DNA from: Pseudomonas sp. AL03 | GTDB lineage: Bacteria > Pseudomonadota > Gammaproteobacteria > Pseudomonadales > Pseudomonadaceae | Direction: 5' to 3' | DNA: 64,000 nucleotides | Assembly: GCF_029960815.1 (NCBI RefSeq) | Contig: NZ_JASBRE010000006.1 | Span: forward strand, 62,001 to 126,000 | In this document: piece after piece, positions 36,024 through 44,456 of the stretch | Numbering within the stretch: position 1 is the stretch's first letter | How the letters are laid out: every line of letters starts with the position of its first letter | Position numbers and translations under genes: made by a program | Notes under the pieces: generated by a model | Told to the model about the DNA's origin: nothing | Database searches by the model: none | Seen by the model: the letters and a program-made list of their open reading frames with translations, nothing else

Positions 36024-38099
36024 ATGACGCGCACTCGTAAAGTGTTTACCTGGACCTTCGCCAGCCTCGTTGTCCTGCTGGCCGTACTGGTTCTCATGAT
36101 CGTGTTCTTCGATTGGAACCGGATCAAACCACCGCTTAACGCCAAAGTTTCCGAAGAGCTACACCGCCCGTTCGCCATCAACGGCAACCTCGCGGTGGTC
36201 TGGCAACGTGAGCCCGACGAGGGCGGCTGGCGTGCCTGGGTGCCGTGGCCGCATGTCGTGGCGCAAGACTTGAGCCTGGGTAATCCGGACTGGTCGAAGA
36301 CACCGCAGATGGTCACCCTCAAACGCGTCGAGTTGCGCATCTCGCCCCTGGCCTTGCTGGCGCAGCGCGTGGTGATCCCGCGTATCGACCTCACCGAACC
36401 GAATGCCGACCTCCAGCGCCTGGCCGACGGTCGCGCCAACTGGACCTTCAAGTTCGATCCTAAGGACCCGAACGCCGAGCCTTCAAACTGGGTGGTGGAT
36501 ATCGGTGCGATCGGCTTCGACAAGGGCCACGTCACCCTCGACGACCAGAGCCTGAAAACTCAGCTCGATGTGCTGATCGACCCGCTGGGCAAGCCAATTC
36601 CGTTCAGCGAAATCGTCGGCGACAAAGCGGCGAAAAGCGCGCAGGAGAAGGGCGCTGCGCCCCAGGATTACGCGTTCGCCCTGAAGGTCAAAGGCCAGTA
36701 CCACGACCAGAAACTCGCGGGCGAAGGCAAGATCGGCGGCCTGCTTGCCTTGCAGGACGCGGCCAGACCGTTCCCGCTTCAGGCTCAAGTGAAGATTGCC
36801 GACACCAGCGTCGAACTGGCCGGCACCCTCACCGATCCACTGAGCCTAGGTGCCTTGGATTTGCGCTTGAAACTGGCCGGCACCAGCCTGGGAAACCTCT
36901 ACCCGCTGACCGGTGTGACCCTGCCGGACACACCGCCGTACGCCACGGACGGGCACTTGATCGCCAAGCTTCATGAGGTGGGCGGCGCAGTGTTCCGTTA
37001 CGAAGAATTCAACGGCAAGATCGGTCAGAGCGACATTCATGGCAGCCTGGCCTATGTCGCCAGTCAGCCACGGCCGAAGCTCAGCGGCTCATTGCTATCC
37101 AATCAACTGCTGTTTACCGACCTGGCCCCGCTGATCGGTGCCGATTCCAACGCCAAGCAAAAGGCCCGCGGCGGCGAAAGCAAGCAGCCGGCTGACAAGG
37201 TGTTGCCGGTCGAAGAGTTCAAAACCGAGCGCTGGCGCGATATGGACGCTGACGTCGAGTTCACCGGCAAGCGCATCGTCCACAGCGAAAAACTGCCATT
37301 CAACGATCTTTACACTCACTTGGTGCTCACCGACGGCGTCCTCAGTCTCGAACCCCTGCGTTTCGGCGTGGCCGGCGGCAACCTGGATGCTCAGATTCGC
37401 CTCAATGGCCGAACCGAACCGTTGGAAGGCAAGGCCAAACTCACCGCGCGCAAATTCAAACTCAAGCAGCTGTTCCCGACCTTTAAACCGATGAAAACCA
37501 GTTTCGGCGAGCTCAATGGTGATGCCGACATCACCGGTCGTGGCAACTCGGTGGCCAAACTGCTGGGCACCGCCAATGGCAATCTGAAAATGCTGATCAA
37601 CGACGGCGCCATCAGCCGTGAGTTGATGGAACTGGCGGTACTCAACGTCGGCAACTATGTGGTGGGCAAGATCTTTGGCGACAAGGAAGTGAAGATCAAC
37701 TGCGCCGCCGCCGACTTCGACATCAAGACTGGGCTGGCGACCACACGTCTGTTCGTCTTCGATACCGAAAACGCGATCATCTACATCGATGGCACGGCGA
37801 ACATGGCGACTGAGCAACTGGACCTGACCATCACCCCGGAATCCAAGGGCTGGCGATTGATTTCGCTGCGTTCGCCGCTGTATGTGCGGGGCAAATTCAT
37901 CAAGCCTGATGCGGGTGTGAAGGCGGTGCCGCTGATTTTGCGTGGGGCGGGAATGGTGGCGTTGGGTGTGATTGCCGCACCGGCGGCAGGATTGCTGGCG
38001 CTGGTGGCGCCGAGCGGTGGCGAACCGAATCAGTGTGCGCCGTTGCTTGAGCAGATGAAGGCGGGCAAGGCGCCCGTGACCGTTAAACCAACCAAGTAA
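36024..38099 (+). CDS. AsmA-family protein
   Basis: 691 residues from the ATG at 36024 (MTRTRKVFTWTFASLVV) with AGGAG upstream. One N-terminal membrane helix (about 10-30) anchors a long periplasmic chain. The start of the AsmA domain 'FFDWNRIKPPLNAKVSEELHRPFAINGNLAV' and the C-terminal repeat-rich beta region ('ELNGDADITGRGNSVAKLLGTANGNLKMLINDGAISRELMELAVL') are typical. AsmA-like proteins form bridge-like lipid-transfer grooves between the two membranes in Gram-negative bacteria. A weakly hydrophobic stretch lies near residues 635-660. Monocistronic. Confidence 0.92.
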   Translation: MTRTRKVFTWTFASLVVLLAVLVLMIVFFDWNRIKPPLNAKVSEELHRPFAINGNLAVVWQREPDEGGWRAWVPWPHVVAQDLSLGNPDWSKTPQMVTLKRVELRISPLALLAQRVVIPRIDLTEPNADLQRLADGRANWTFKFDPKDPNAEPSNWVVDIGAIGFDKGHVTLDDQSLKTQLDVLIDPLGKPIPFSEIVGDKAAKSAQEKGAAPQDYAFALKVKGQYHDQKLAGEGKIGGLLALQDAARPFPLQAQVKIADTSVELAGTLTDPLSLGALDLRLKLAGTSLGNLYPLTGVTLPDTPPYATDGHLIAKLHEVGGAVFRYEEFNGKIGQSDIHGSLAYVASQPRPKLSGSLLSNQLLFTDLAPLIGADSNAKQKARGGESKQPADKVLPVEEFKTERWRDMDADVEFTGKRIVHSEKLPFNDLYTHLVLTDGVLSLEPLRFGVAGGNLDAQIRLNGRTEPLEGKAKLTARKFKLKQLFPTFKPMKTSFGELNGDADITGRGNSVAKLLGTANGNLKMLINDGAISRELMELAVLNVGNYVVGKIFGDKEVKINCAAADFDIKTGLATTRLFVFDTENAIIYIDGTANMATEQLDLTITPESKGWRLISLRSPLYVRGKFIKPDAGVKAVPLILRGAGMVALGVIAAPAAGLLALVAPSGGEPNQCAPLLEQMKAGKAPVTVKPTK

Positions 38100-38111
38100 T
38101 TCGTTGGTGGA

Positions 38112-38218
38112 GATCGTTCCCACGCTCTGCGTGGGAATGCCTCAATGGACGCTCCGCGTCCGCTCTTGGGACGCAGAGCGTCCCGGGCTGCATTCCCACG
38201 CAGAGCGTGGGAACGATC
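38112..38218. repeat. GATCGTTCCCACGC palindromic repeat, full copy
   Basis: Starts GATCGTTCCCACGCTCTGCG and ends CAGAGCGTGGGAACGATC with inner GGACGC/GCGTCC hairpins. Lies between the convergent AsmA and ferritin-like genes. Confidence 0.9.
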
Positions 38219-38229
38219 AGTCACAGGGA

Positions 38230-38760
38230 CTAAAGGCCTTTCAGAAGGTCGGCCATGTCATCGGCATGCTCTTCTTCCTGGGCCAGGATGTCTTCGAAGA
38301 TGCGTCGGGTGGTCGGGTCCTTTCCGCCGATGTACTGAATGATCTCGCGATAGCTGTCGATGGCAATTCGCTCGGCAACCAGGTCTTCGTAGACCATCTC
38401 TTTAAGTGAATGACCGGCCACGTATTGAGCGTGGGAGTTTTTCGACAACAGGTCAGGGTTGAACTCCGGCTCACCGCCCAGTTGCACGATACGCTCGGCC
38501 AGACGGTCGGCGTGTTGGGCTTCCTGGGTCGCGTGTTCGAGGAATTCGTCGGCGGCGACCTGGGCTTTCAGGCCGCTGGCCATAAAGTAGTGGCGCTTAT
38601 AGCGCAACACACAGACCAGTTCGGTGGCCAGCGATTCGTTGAGCAGGCGCAGCACTTCTTCACGGTCGGCGCTGTAGCTTTCGGTCACCGCGCCGTTCTC
38701 GACGTTCTTGCGGGCACGTTCGCGAAGGGTGGTTACATCAGACAAATGCATGTCGCTCAT
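38230..38760 (-). CDS. Ferritin-like diiron protein (bacterioferritin family)
   Basis: 176 residues, four-helix bundle. The diiron ligand pattern is complete: Glu47 in helix 1, ExxH at 80-83 ('EAQH'), Glu130 and ExxH at 162-165 ('EEEH'). There is no haem-binding Met at the bacterioferritin position that I can place, and the N-terminal 30 residues extend beyond the bundle. Likely an iron-storage or oxidative-stress protein, close to the Dps/bacterioferritin-like proteins of pseudomonads. Purine-rich ribosome site GGAGAT upstream. Confidence 0.87.
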   Translation of the reverse strand: MSDMHLSDVTTLRERARKNVENGAVTESYSADREEVLRLLNESLATELVCVLRYKRHYFMASGLKAQVAADEFLEHATQEAQHADRLAERIVQLGGEPEFNPDLLSKNSHAQYVAGHSLKEMVYEDLVAERIAIDSYREIIQYIGGKDPTTRRIFEDILAQEEEHADDMADLLKGL

Positions 38761-38888
38761 CTCGATCTCCTGGAGGCTAATCCGGTTTGCGTCACCCTCT
38801 ATAGAAGTGATCGCTACCTAGGGTGTGAGTGATGAGCGCGGCGAAAAGTTTTATGTCATTTGGCAATCGCCAGAATGGCGCGAAGCAA

Positions 38889-39791
38889 TCACGCCAGGGC
38901 ATGCCCGGACAGCAACGCCTCCTCGCGCAGCCAGGCAAAAAACGCCCGGACCGGCGGGTGTCGTTCACGTCCCGGCACACAGAGGGCGCTGTATCCGGCG
39001 CCTTCAACCTGGATTTCGCCCCGATACGCCACCAGCAAACCGCTGGCCACGCTCTCGGACACCAGAATATTGCTCGCCAGCACCAGGCCTTGCCCGGCAA
39101 TCGCCGCTTGCAGGGCGTAATGTTCCTCGTCGTATTCACGGACCGCTGGCTGCCCCGCAAGCCAGGTCTCGCCGGACTGCGCGCACCAGGCCTTCCAGCC
39201 ATGGGCGTACAGCTTTGAGTTGTGCCAGCGCACGCTGATCAGCGTCGGCGCTCGACTGGCGGCGAGGGTAACTTGCTCGGGTGAGCCATAGACACCGAAG
39301 GATTCGTCGAACAGACACAAGCCATAAAGGTTCGGGTAATCATCGAGGCTGTAGCGCAGCACCAGATCGACGCTGGCGTCCTGATGCAAATCGATGACTT
39401 CGCAATGGGTATCGAGCCGCAGGCTGATGTTCGAGTGCCGGGCGTAGAACCGTCCCAGCCGCGGCACCAGCCATAACGCGGCGAAAGCGGCGGTCGTGGA
39501 AATCGTCAGGCTCGCGCCGCTGCGTTGCGGGCGCAAGGTGTCGACACTTTGCGCCACTTCAAGCAAAGCACCGTGCAAGCTGTGGAACAGCCGTTCACCA
39601 CAGTCCGTCAGGCGAACTTGCCGTGGTAACCGCTCGAATAACGGCACACCGAGCCAGGTCTCCAGCGAACGAATCTGATGGGAAACCGCCGTCGGCGTCA
39701 CCGAGAGCTCTTCGGCGGCTGCCTTGAAACTCAGCAGGCGCGAGGCGGATTCAAAGGCGCGCAGGGCAGTCAGCGGCAGCGAGGCAAACAT
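38889..39791 (-). CDS. LysR-family regulator, GcvA-like
   Basis: 300 residues; N-terminal helix-turn-helix '[26 protein letters not shown]' and a substrate-binding domain with the GcvA-group look ('[20 protein letters not shown]'). It starts 11 bases from the start of a divergently oriented azoreductase remnant, so its original promoter and target gene appear to have been damaged by a deletion. Effector unknown. Confidence 0.9.
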   Translation of the reverse strand: MFASLPLTALRAFESASRLLSFKAAAEELSVTPTAVSHQIRSLETWLGVPLFERLPRQVRLTDCGERLFHSLHGALLEVAQSVDTLRPQRSGASLTISTTAAFAALWLVPRLGRFYARHSNISLRLDTHCEVIDLHQDASVDLVLRYSLDDYPNLYGLCLFDESFGVYGSPEQVTLAASRAPTLISVRWHNSKLYAHGWKAWCAQSGETWLAGQPAVREYDEEHYALQAAIAGQGLVLASNILVSESVASGLLVAYRGEIQVEGAGYSALCVPGRERHPPVRAFFAWLREEALLSGHALA

Positions 39792-39802
39792 TGAAAAACT
39801 CC

Positions 39803-40030
39803 ATGGATGAAACTAATTCATCCAGACTGATTTTTGCTCATTTCGGGCCCGGTGGAGAACTGGAGGCGATGAATCATGCCGATCCATTGTTGCGAACGGC
39901 GCTGGGGTTCATCGGCATCACCGACATCACGGTCGTGGCCGCCGAAGGCGAAGAATCCGAGGCGCGCACCTTCCAGATCTCCGCAGCCGAGGCCGAGCAG
40001 CGTTTGCGGGCGCTGGCCAAGGAGTTCTAG
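39803..40030 (+). pseudogene. Remnant of an FMN-dependent NADH-azoreductase (3' end only)
   Basis: 75 residues open from ATG. From about residue 9 the sequence reads like the C-terminal third of AzoR: '[22 protein letters not shown]' is the characteristic segment near the end of the flavodoxin-like fold. The N-terminal 130 or so residues, including the FMN-binding site, are missing. An intact azoR divergent from a LysR gene is a common Pseudomonas arrangement, so a deletion that joined the regulator start to the azoR 3' end is the simplest reading. It may still be translated. Confidence 0.6.
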
Positions 40031-40107
40031 ATGGCGGGGGTGGTGGGACTGAAGTAGGGCGGATGTCATAGACTGGTCGTCGAGTTGTCATCTTCGATGC
40101 CGATGCT

Positions 40108-40123
40108 TGGCTGATGTCTTGCA
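40108..40123 (+). promoter_or_regulatory. Possible sigma-54 promoter of the lipase gene
   Basis: TGGCTGATGTCTTGCA keeps TGGC and TTGCA at the right spacing but departs from consensus at the two bases after TGGC. Start of transcription would be about 30 bases before the lipase ATG. Lipase genes of P. aeruginosa are known to depend on RpoN-linked regulation. Confidence 0.4.
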
Positions 40124-40165
40124 TTCAGCCTTGCGTCACCTCACCGATCACAAGGAAGTTCGCCC

Positions 40166-41056
40166 ATGTCACAAGGTTCCGCCACGCGTTACCCGTTGGT
40201 GCTGGTCCCGGGAATGCTCGGGTTTATCCGTCTGCTGCTCTACCCGTACTGGTTCGGGATCATTTCGGCGCTGCGCCGCGGTGGGGCGACAGTGATTGCA
40301 GTGCAGGTCTCGCCGCTCAATTCAAACGAGGTACGTGGCGAGCAGTTGCTGGCGCGGATCGAGGAGATTCTGCGCGAAACCGGGGCCGAGAAGGTCAACC
40401 TGATCGGCCATAGCCAGGGCTCGCTCACCGCCCGTTACGCCGCCGCCAAGCGCCCGGATCGGGTCGCCTCAGTCACCTCGGTGGCCGGGCCCAATCACGG
40501 TTCGGAGCTGGCGGATTACCTGCACAAACACTATCCGGGAGACACCGCCAAGGGGCGTTTGCTCACCGTTCTGCTGCGGTGGATCAGTGCGCTGATGAGC
40601 GTGCTGGAGACCGGTTATCGCGGGCCGAAATTGCCGGTAGATATCCATGCCTCCCATCATTCACTGACGACTGAAGGCGTGGCGCTGTTCAACCAGCGTT
40701 ATCCACAGGGCTTGCCTGACACCTGGGGCGGACATGGACCGGAGGAGGTCAACGGCGTGCGGTATTACTCCTGGTCCGGGACCTTGCAGCCGGGGAAAAC
40801 TGATCGGGGGCGTAACCTGTTCGATGGGACTAATCGCAGTTGCCGGTTGTTTGCCAGGACCTTCGTTCGAGAAGTCGGGTATTGCGACGGGATGGTCGGG
40901 CGTTACAGCTCGCATCTGGGGACGGTGATTGGTGATGAGTATCCGATGGATCACTTCGATATCGTCAATCAGTCACTGGGTTTGGTGGGGAAGGGCGCGG
41001 AGCCGGTTCGGTTGTTTGTCGAGCATGCTGCGCGGCTGAAAGCGGCCGGGGTTTAG
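40166..41056 (+). CDS. Family I triacylglycerol lipase without visible signal peptide
   Basis: 296-residue alpha/beta hydrolase close to Pseudomonas family I.1/I.2 lipases. Oxyanion-loop 'LVPGMLGF', nucleophile elbow GHSQG with Ser83, 'SVAGPNHGSELAD', and a C-terminal 'SSHLGTVIGDEYPMDHFDIVNQSLGL' that carries the catalytic His and Ca2+-binding region. Two cysteines ('NRSC' and 'GYCDG') match the disulfide of secreted relatives. The N-terminus (MSQGSATRYPLVLVPG) begins directly in the mature fold with no Sec signal, no in-frame upstream start and no neighbouring lipase foldase (lif) gene. Its location and export are therefore uncertain. Confidence 0.88.
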   Translation: MSQGSATRYPLVLVPGMLGFIRLLLYPYWFGIISALRRGGATVIAVQVSPLNSNEVRGEQLLARIEEILRETGAEKVNLIGHSQGSLTARYAAAKRPDRVASVTSVAGPNHGSELADYLHKHYPGDTAKGRLLTVLLRWISALMSVLETGYRGPKLPVDIHASHHSLTTEGVALFNQRYPQGLPDTWGGHGPEEVNGVRYYSWSGTLQPGKTDRGRNLFDGTNRSCRLFARTFVREVGYCDGMVGRYSSHLGTVIGDEYPMDHFDIVNQSLGLVGKGAEPVRLFVEHAARLKAAGV

Positions 41057-41070
41057 ACCGCGTTATCGTT

Positions 41071-41140
41071 CTTCGCGGGCAAGCCTCGCTCCTACAAATT
41101 GACATCGATCCCTTGTAGGAGCGAGGCTTGCCCGCGAAGG
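41071..41140. repeat. REP palindrome after the lipase gene
   Basis: CTTCGCGGGCAAGCCTCGCT and the opposite GTAGGAGCGAGGCTTGCCCG arm, about 20 bases apart, between convergent lipase and DMT transporter genes. Confidence 0.85.
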
Positions 41141-41147
41141 CGTCGTC

Positions 41148-42035
41148 TCAGGCAACACTAACCTTACGACCGAGCACGGTGGTCCAGCGCTCGGAAAGAA
41201 TCACCCCACCCAGCGTCAACATCCCACCCACCAAGTGATATGTCGCCAACTGCTCATGCAGCACCACCGCCGCAATCAGCGCAGTCATCAACGGCAGCAG
41301 ATTGAAAAACACCGTGGTCCGGCTCGGCCCCAGGCGGATCACGGCCTGCATCCACGCCAATGGCGCGAGCATCGAGGCCAGCAGGCAGGCGTAAAGCACC
41401 AGCGGAATGTTCTGCAACGTCGGGCCGATCTTCGGTGAAGCGAGGAACAGCGGAAACAGCACCAACACGGCCACCCATACCTGCAAATACAGCAACACCA
41501 GCGGCGGTAACCGCAGCTGCCATTTTTTCAGCAGCGTGCTGTAGATCGCGTAGGCCAGGGTGGCGATCAGCATCATGGCGTCACCCAGGTTCACCCCGTG
41601 CTCGAGCAGTGCGCCGAGGCTGCCGGACGAGACGACCACCAAAACCCCCGCCAACGACAGCACGGCACCGGCCAGTGCTCCGGCGGTCAGGCGCTGGCCG
41701 AGGCTGACAATGGCCATGGTCAGCGACATCAACGGCATCAGCGACAGGATGATCCCCATGTTGGTGGCCGAGGTCAGGGTCGCGGCGAAATACGCCAGGC
41801 TTTGATAAACCGCCATGCCCAGCACGCCAAGGATGAAAATCTTGCCCAGATTCGGGCGGATTCCCGGCCAATGGGCGATCACCGGTTTGAGCATGAACGG
41901 TGTGAACAGTAATCCGGCCAGTAGCCAGCGGTAAAAACCGATCTCGGCGGGGAAGATTGCCCCAGCTGACATTTTGGTGATCACGGTGTTGCCGGCCCAG
42001 ATGAAAATGGCCAGCAGGGGATAAGCGTATTGCAT
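41148..42035 (-). CDS. DMT-superfamily (EamA) transporter
   Basis: 295 residues with ten membrane helices in two EamA repeats (about 2-130 and 145-285). The first repeat has 'FIWAGNTVITKMSAGAIFPAEIGFYRWLLAGLLFTPF'. Such proteins export amino acids or other metabolites; the substrate is not evident. It is transcribed away from an AraC-family gene, which probably regulates it. Confidence 0.9.
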   Translation of the reverse strand: MQYAYPLLAIFIWAGNTVITKMSAGAIFPAEIGFYRWLLAGLLFTPFMLKPVIAHWPGIRPNLGKIFILGVLGMAVYQSLAYFAATLTSATNMGIILSLMPLMSLTMAIVSLGQRLTAGALAGAVLSLAGVLVVVSSGSLGALLEHGVNLGDAMMLIATLAYAIYSTLLKKWQLRLPPLVLLYLQVWVAVLVLFPLFLASPKIGPTLQNIPLVLYACLLASMLAPLAWMQAVIRLGPSRTTVFFNLLPLMTALIAAVVLHEQLATYHLVGGMLTLGGVILSERWTTVLGRKVSVA

Positions 42036-42118
42036 GGGAAAAACCAGAGCATTAATGAGGGGTGATTATCGCCTGTCTGGATGCAAGCCTATACTTCGAT
42101 CCAGACAACCTGCCCCTG

Positions 42119-42925
42119 ATGACGGACAGCATGAACAGTAAACACATCGACCTGCTGGATTTCAGCGAACTGCCTGCCCCGGTGTATTTCCGCTATGCCG
42201 ACTTTGATGCGCACCGCTATGCCTCAGCGCACCGTCATCCATGGGGCACGCTGGAGTATTCGGCCCACGGCGTCTTGCACATGGAGATCGGCGGTAGCCG
42301 CTTCATGTCACCGCCGCACTACGCGGTGTGGGTGCCACAGCAGACCGAGCACAGTTTCTACAGCCATCAGCCGATCAACTATCGTGCGGTCTGTCTGGCT
42401 CCGCTGATGTGCCACGATCTGCCTCAACAGGCTTGCACCCTGGCGATCAGCGACATCCTCAAAGCCATTCTCAAAGACTTTGCCGCCCGCGATGTGAAGA
42501 TTCCCGCGCACGAAGCCGACAAACGTCTGGCCCAAGTGCTCGTGGATCAACTGCAACAGGCACCGGTGCATGAGTGTTACTTGCCCTACGCCAGCAGCCC
42601 CGGCTTGCTCGCAATACTGGAAGCCTTGCAGGCCGAGCCCGGTGATAACCGTCCCTTGTCGGAGTGGGCCGCGCAGATCCATATCAGCGAACGCACGCTG
42701 GCGCGGCGGTTCGTGCGTGAACTGGGCATGAGTTTTGGCGAGTGGCGGCAGCGGTTGCGGTATCTGGCAGCCATCGAAGCACTGGACAGCCACCGCAGCA
42801 TTCAGGACATCGCTTTCGACACGGGTTACAGCACCGGTTCAGCGTTTATTGCGATGTTTCAACGCCAGGCAGGGTGCACGCCGGAACAGTATCGACGCAG
42901 CCACCTTGAGCGCAGGAAGGTGTAA
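42119..42925 (+). CDS. AraC-family transcriptional regulator
   Basis: 268 residues from the ATG at 42119; the ATG at 42131 (MNSKHIDLLDF) is equally possible, and a GTG at 42062 would leave almost no divergent promoter. N-terminal cupin-like sensor ('SAHRHPWGTLEYSAHGVLHMEIGG', 'WVPQQTEHSFYSHQ') and C-terminal double helix-turn-helix ('SERTLARRFVRELGMSFGEWRQRLR', 'IQDIAFDTGYSTGSAFIAMFQRQAGCTPEQYRR'). Probably controls the divergent DMT transporter. Confidence 0.88.
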   Translation: MTDSMNSKHIDLLDFSELPAPVYFRYADFDAHRYASAHRHPWGTLEYSAHGVLHMEIGGSRFMSPPHYAVWVPQQTEHSFYSHQPINYRAVCLAPLMCHDLPQQACTLAISDILKAILKDFAARDVKIPAHEADKRLAQVLVDQLQQAPVHECYLPYASSPGLLAILEALQAEPGDNRPLSEWAAQIHISERTLARRFVRELGMSFGEWRQRLRYLAAIEALDSHRSIQDIAFDTGYSTGSAFIAMFQRQAGCTPEQYRRSHLERRKV

Positions 42926-42989
42926 CAGGCGTTGTCTACACTCCAGAGCGAGGCCGTGCTCCTCGGTGCGGCAACAAGGAGAAAACTCC

Positions 42990-43295
42990 ATGAAGATGTT
43001 GCGTGTCCCTTTGTTAATGATGGGTTTGCTGCTTGGCTCCCAGGGCTTCGCCGCCACCGCCCAACAGAACAAAATGACCACCTGCAATGCCGACGCCACC
43101 GCAAAAAGCCTCAAGGGCGATGAACGTAAAGCCTTCATGAGCACGTGCTTGAAAGCGGCGCCGGCCGCAGAGGCTGCAAAACCCATGACCCCTCAGCAAG
43201 AAAAGATGAAAACCTGTAACGCCGATGCCGCCACTCAAGCCCTCAAAGGCGACGCGCGCAAAACCTTCATGAGCGACTGCCTGAAGAAAAAATAA
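42990..43295 (+). CDS. PsiF-repeat periplasmic protein
   Basis: 101 residues from the ATG at 42990 with AAGGAG upstream. A 21-residue signal (MKMLRVPLLMMGLLLGSQGFA) is followed by two PsiF repeats of about 30 residues, each with the pair of cysteines ('MTTCNADATAKSLKGDERKAFMSTCL' type; 'MKTCNADAATQALKGDARKTFMSDCL' type), joined by an Ala/Pro linker. PsiF is phosphate-starvation inducible in E. coli; function unknown. Confidence 0.92.
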   Translation: MKMLRVPLLMMGLLLGSQGFAATAQQNKMTTCNADATAKSLKGDERKAFMSTCLKAAPAAEAAKPMTPQQEKMKTCNADAATQALKGDARKTFMSDCLKKK

Positions 43296-43387
43296 TCAAG
43301 CGTCTGCGGGGCGGAGGCATCTGCTCGCTTCGCCGCCGGAACGCTGGCAGACTGCCAATCCTTTTACGCCGTTCGTTTTGAGGCTGT

Positions 43388-44401
43388 ATGCCAACGTTTT
43401 CTCAACGCCAAGTCTTGCTGTTAATCAGTTGGGTCATCATTTTCGGCGGTTTGTTGCTGGTGATACCGCTGCGGTTGCTGCCCAGTCTGCTGGCTGGGCT
43501 GCTGGTGTTCGAATTGGTCAACATGCTCACCCCGCAATTGCAGCGGCTGATCGAAGGTCGGCGGGCGCGCTGGCTGGCGGTGGCGTTGTTGGGGACGCTA
43601 GTGGTCAGTGTGTTGACGCTGATCTTTGCCGGCGCCATCAGTTTTTTGCTGCACGAAGCGGAAAACCCCGGCGCATCTCTCGACAAATTCATGGTTGTGG
43701 TCGACCGTGCGCGCGGGCAATTGCCGCCGTTCATCGACGTCTATCTGCCCGCCAGCGCCGCCGAATTCCGCGTGGCGATTGGCGAGTGGATGAGCAAGCA
43801 CCTCAGCGACTTGCAACTGGTCGGCAAGGATGCGGCGCACATGTTTGTGACGCTGCTGATCGGCATGGTGTTGGGGGCGATCATTGCCTTGCAGCGCGTG
43901 CCGGACTTGACCAAGCGCAAGCCATTGGCCGCCGCGCTGTTCGACCGTTTGCACCTGCTGGTCCAGGCGTTTCGCAACATCGTGTTCGCGCAGATCAAGA
44001 TTTCCCTGCTCAACACCTTCTTCACCGGGATTTTCCTGGCGGTGGTCCTGCCGATGTTCGGGATCAAGCTGCCGCTGACCAAAACCCTGATCGTGCTGAC
44101 CTTCCTGCTCGGCCTGCTGCCGGTGATCGGCAACCTGATATCGAACACCTTGATCACCATCGTCGGTTTGTCGCTGTCGATCTGGGTGGCGGTGGCGGCG
44201 CTGGGTTACCTGATTGTTATCCACAAGCTCGAATACTTCCTCAACGCGCGCATCGTTGGCGGGCAGATCAGTGCCAAGTCGTGGGAGTTGCTGCTGGCGA
44301 TGCTGGTGTTCGAGGCCGCATTCGGCCTGCCGGGGGTGGTGGCAGGGCCGATTTATTACGCGTACCTGAAGAGTGAGTTGAAGCAGGTGGGGATGGTTTG
44401 A
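43388..44401 (+). CDS. AI-2E/PerM-family transporter
   Basis: 337 residues with seven or so membrane helices in the AI-2E family pattern: an N-terminal pair (10-55), a helix near 60-90, an amphipathic cytoplasmic stretch (95-150), then helices from 150 on, including 'TKTLIVLTFLLGLLPVIGNLISNTLI' with the family 'G-P-x-x-G-N' type motif, and 'FEAAFGLPGVVAGPIYYAYLKSEL'. Members move small metabolites or work as Na+/H+ antiporters; substrate unknown. A longer open frame in +1 register on the same strand is a shadow. Confidence 0.88.
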   Translation: MPTFSQRQVLLLISWVIIFGGLLLVIPLRLLPSLLAGLLVFELVNMLTPQLQRLIEGRRARWLAVALLGTLVVSVLTLIFAGAISFLLHEAENPGASLDKFMVVVDRARGQLPPFIDVYLPASAAEFRVAIGEWMSKHLSDLQLVGKDAAHMFVTLLIGMVLGAIIALQRVPDLTKRKPLAAALFDRLHLLVQAFRNIVFAQIKISLLNTFFTGIFLAVVLPMFGIKLPLTKTLIVLTFLLGLLPVIGNLISNTLITIVGLSLSIWVAVAALGYLIVIHKLEYFLNARIVGGQISAKSWELLLAMLVFEAAFGLPGVVAGPIYYAYLKSELKQVGMV

Positions 44402-44456
44402 TCCGCTATTGATCTACTGTGGCGAGGGGAAAATCCCCTCGCCACAGGGTTTCGGA

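Noticed and set aside
43378..44376. 332-residue open frame overlapping the AI-2E family gene in another register
   Set aside because: Arg/Gly/Ala-rich translation without hydrophobic periodicity; the other register gives a clear membrane protein.
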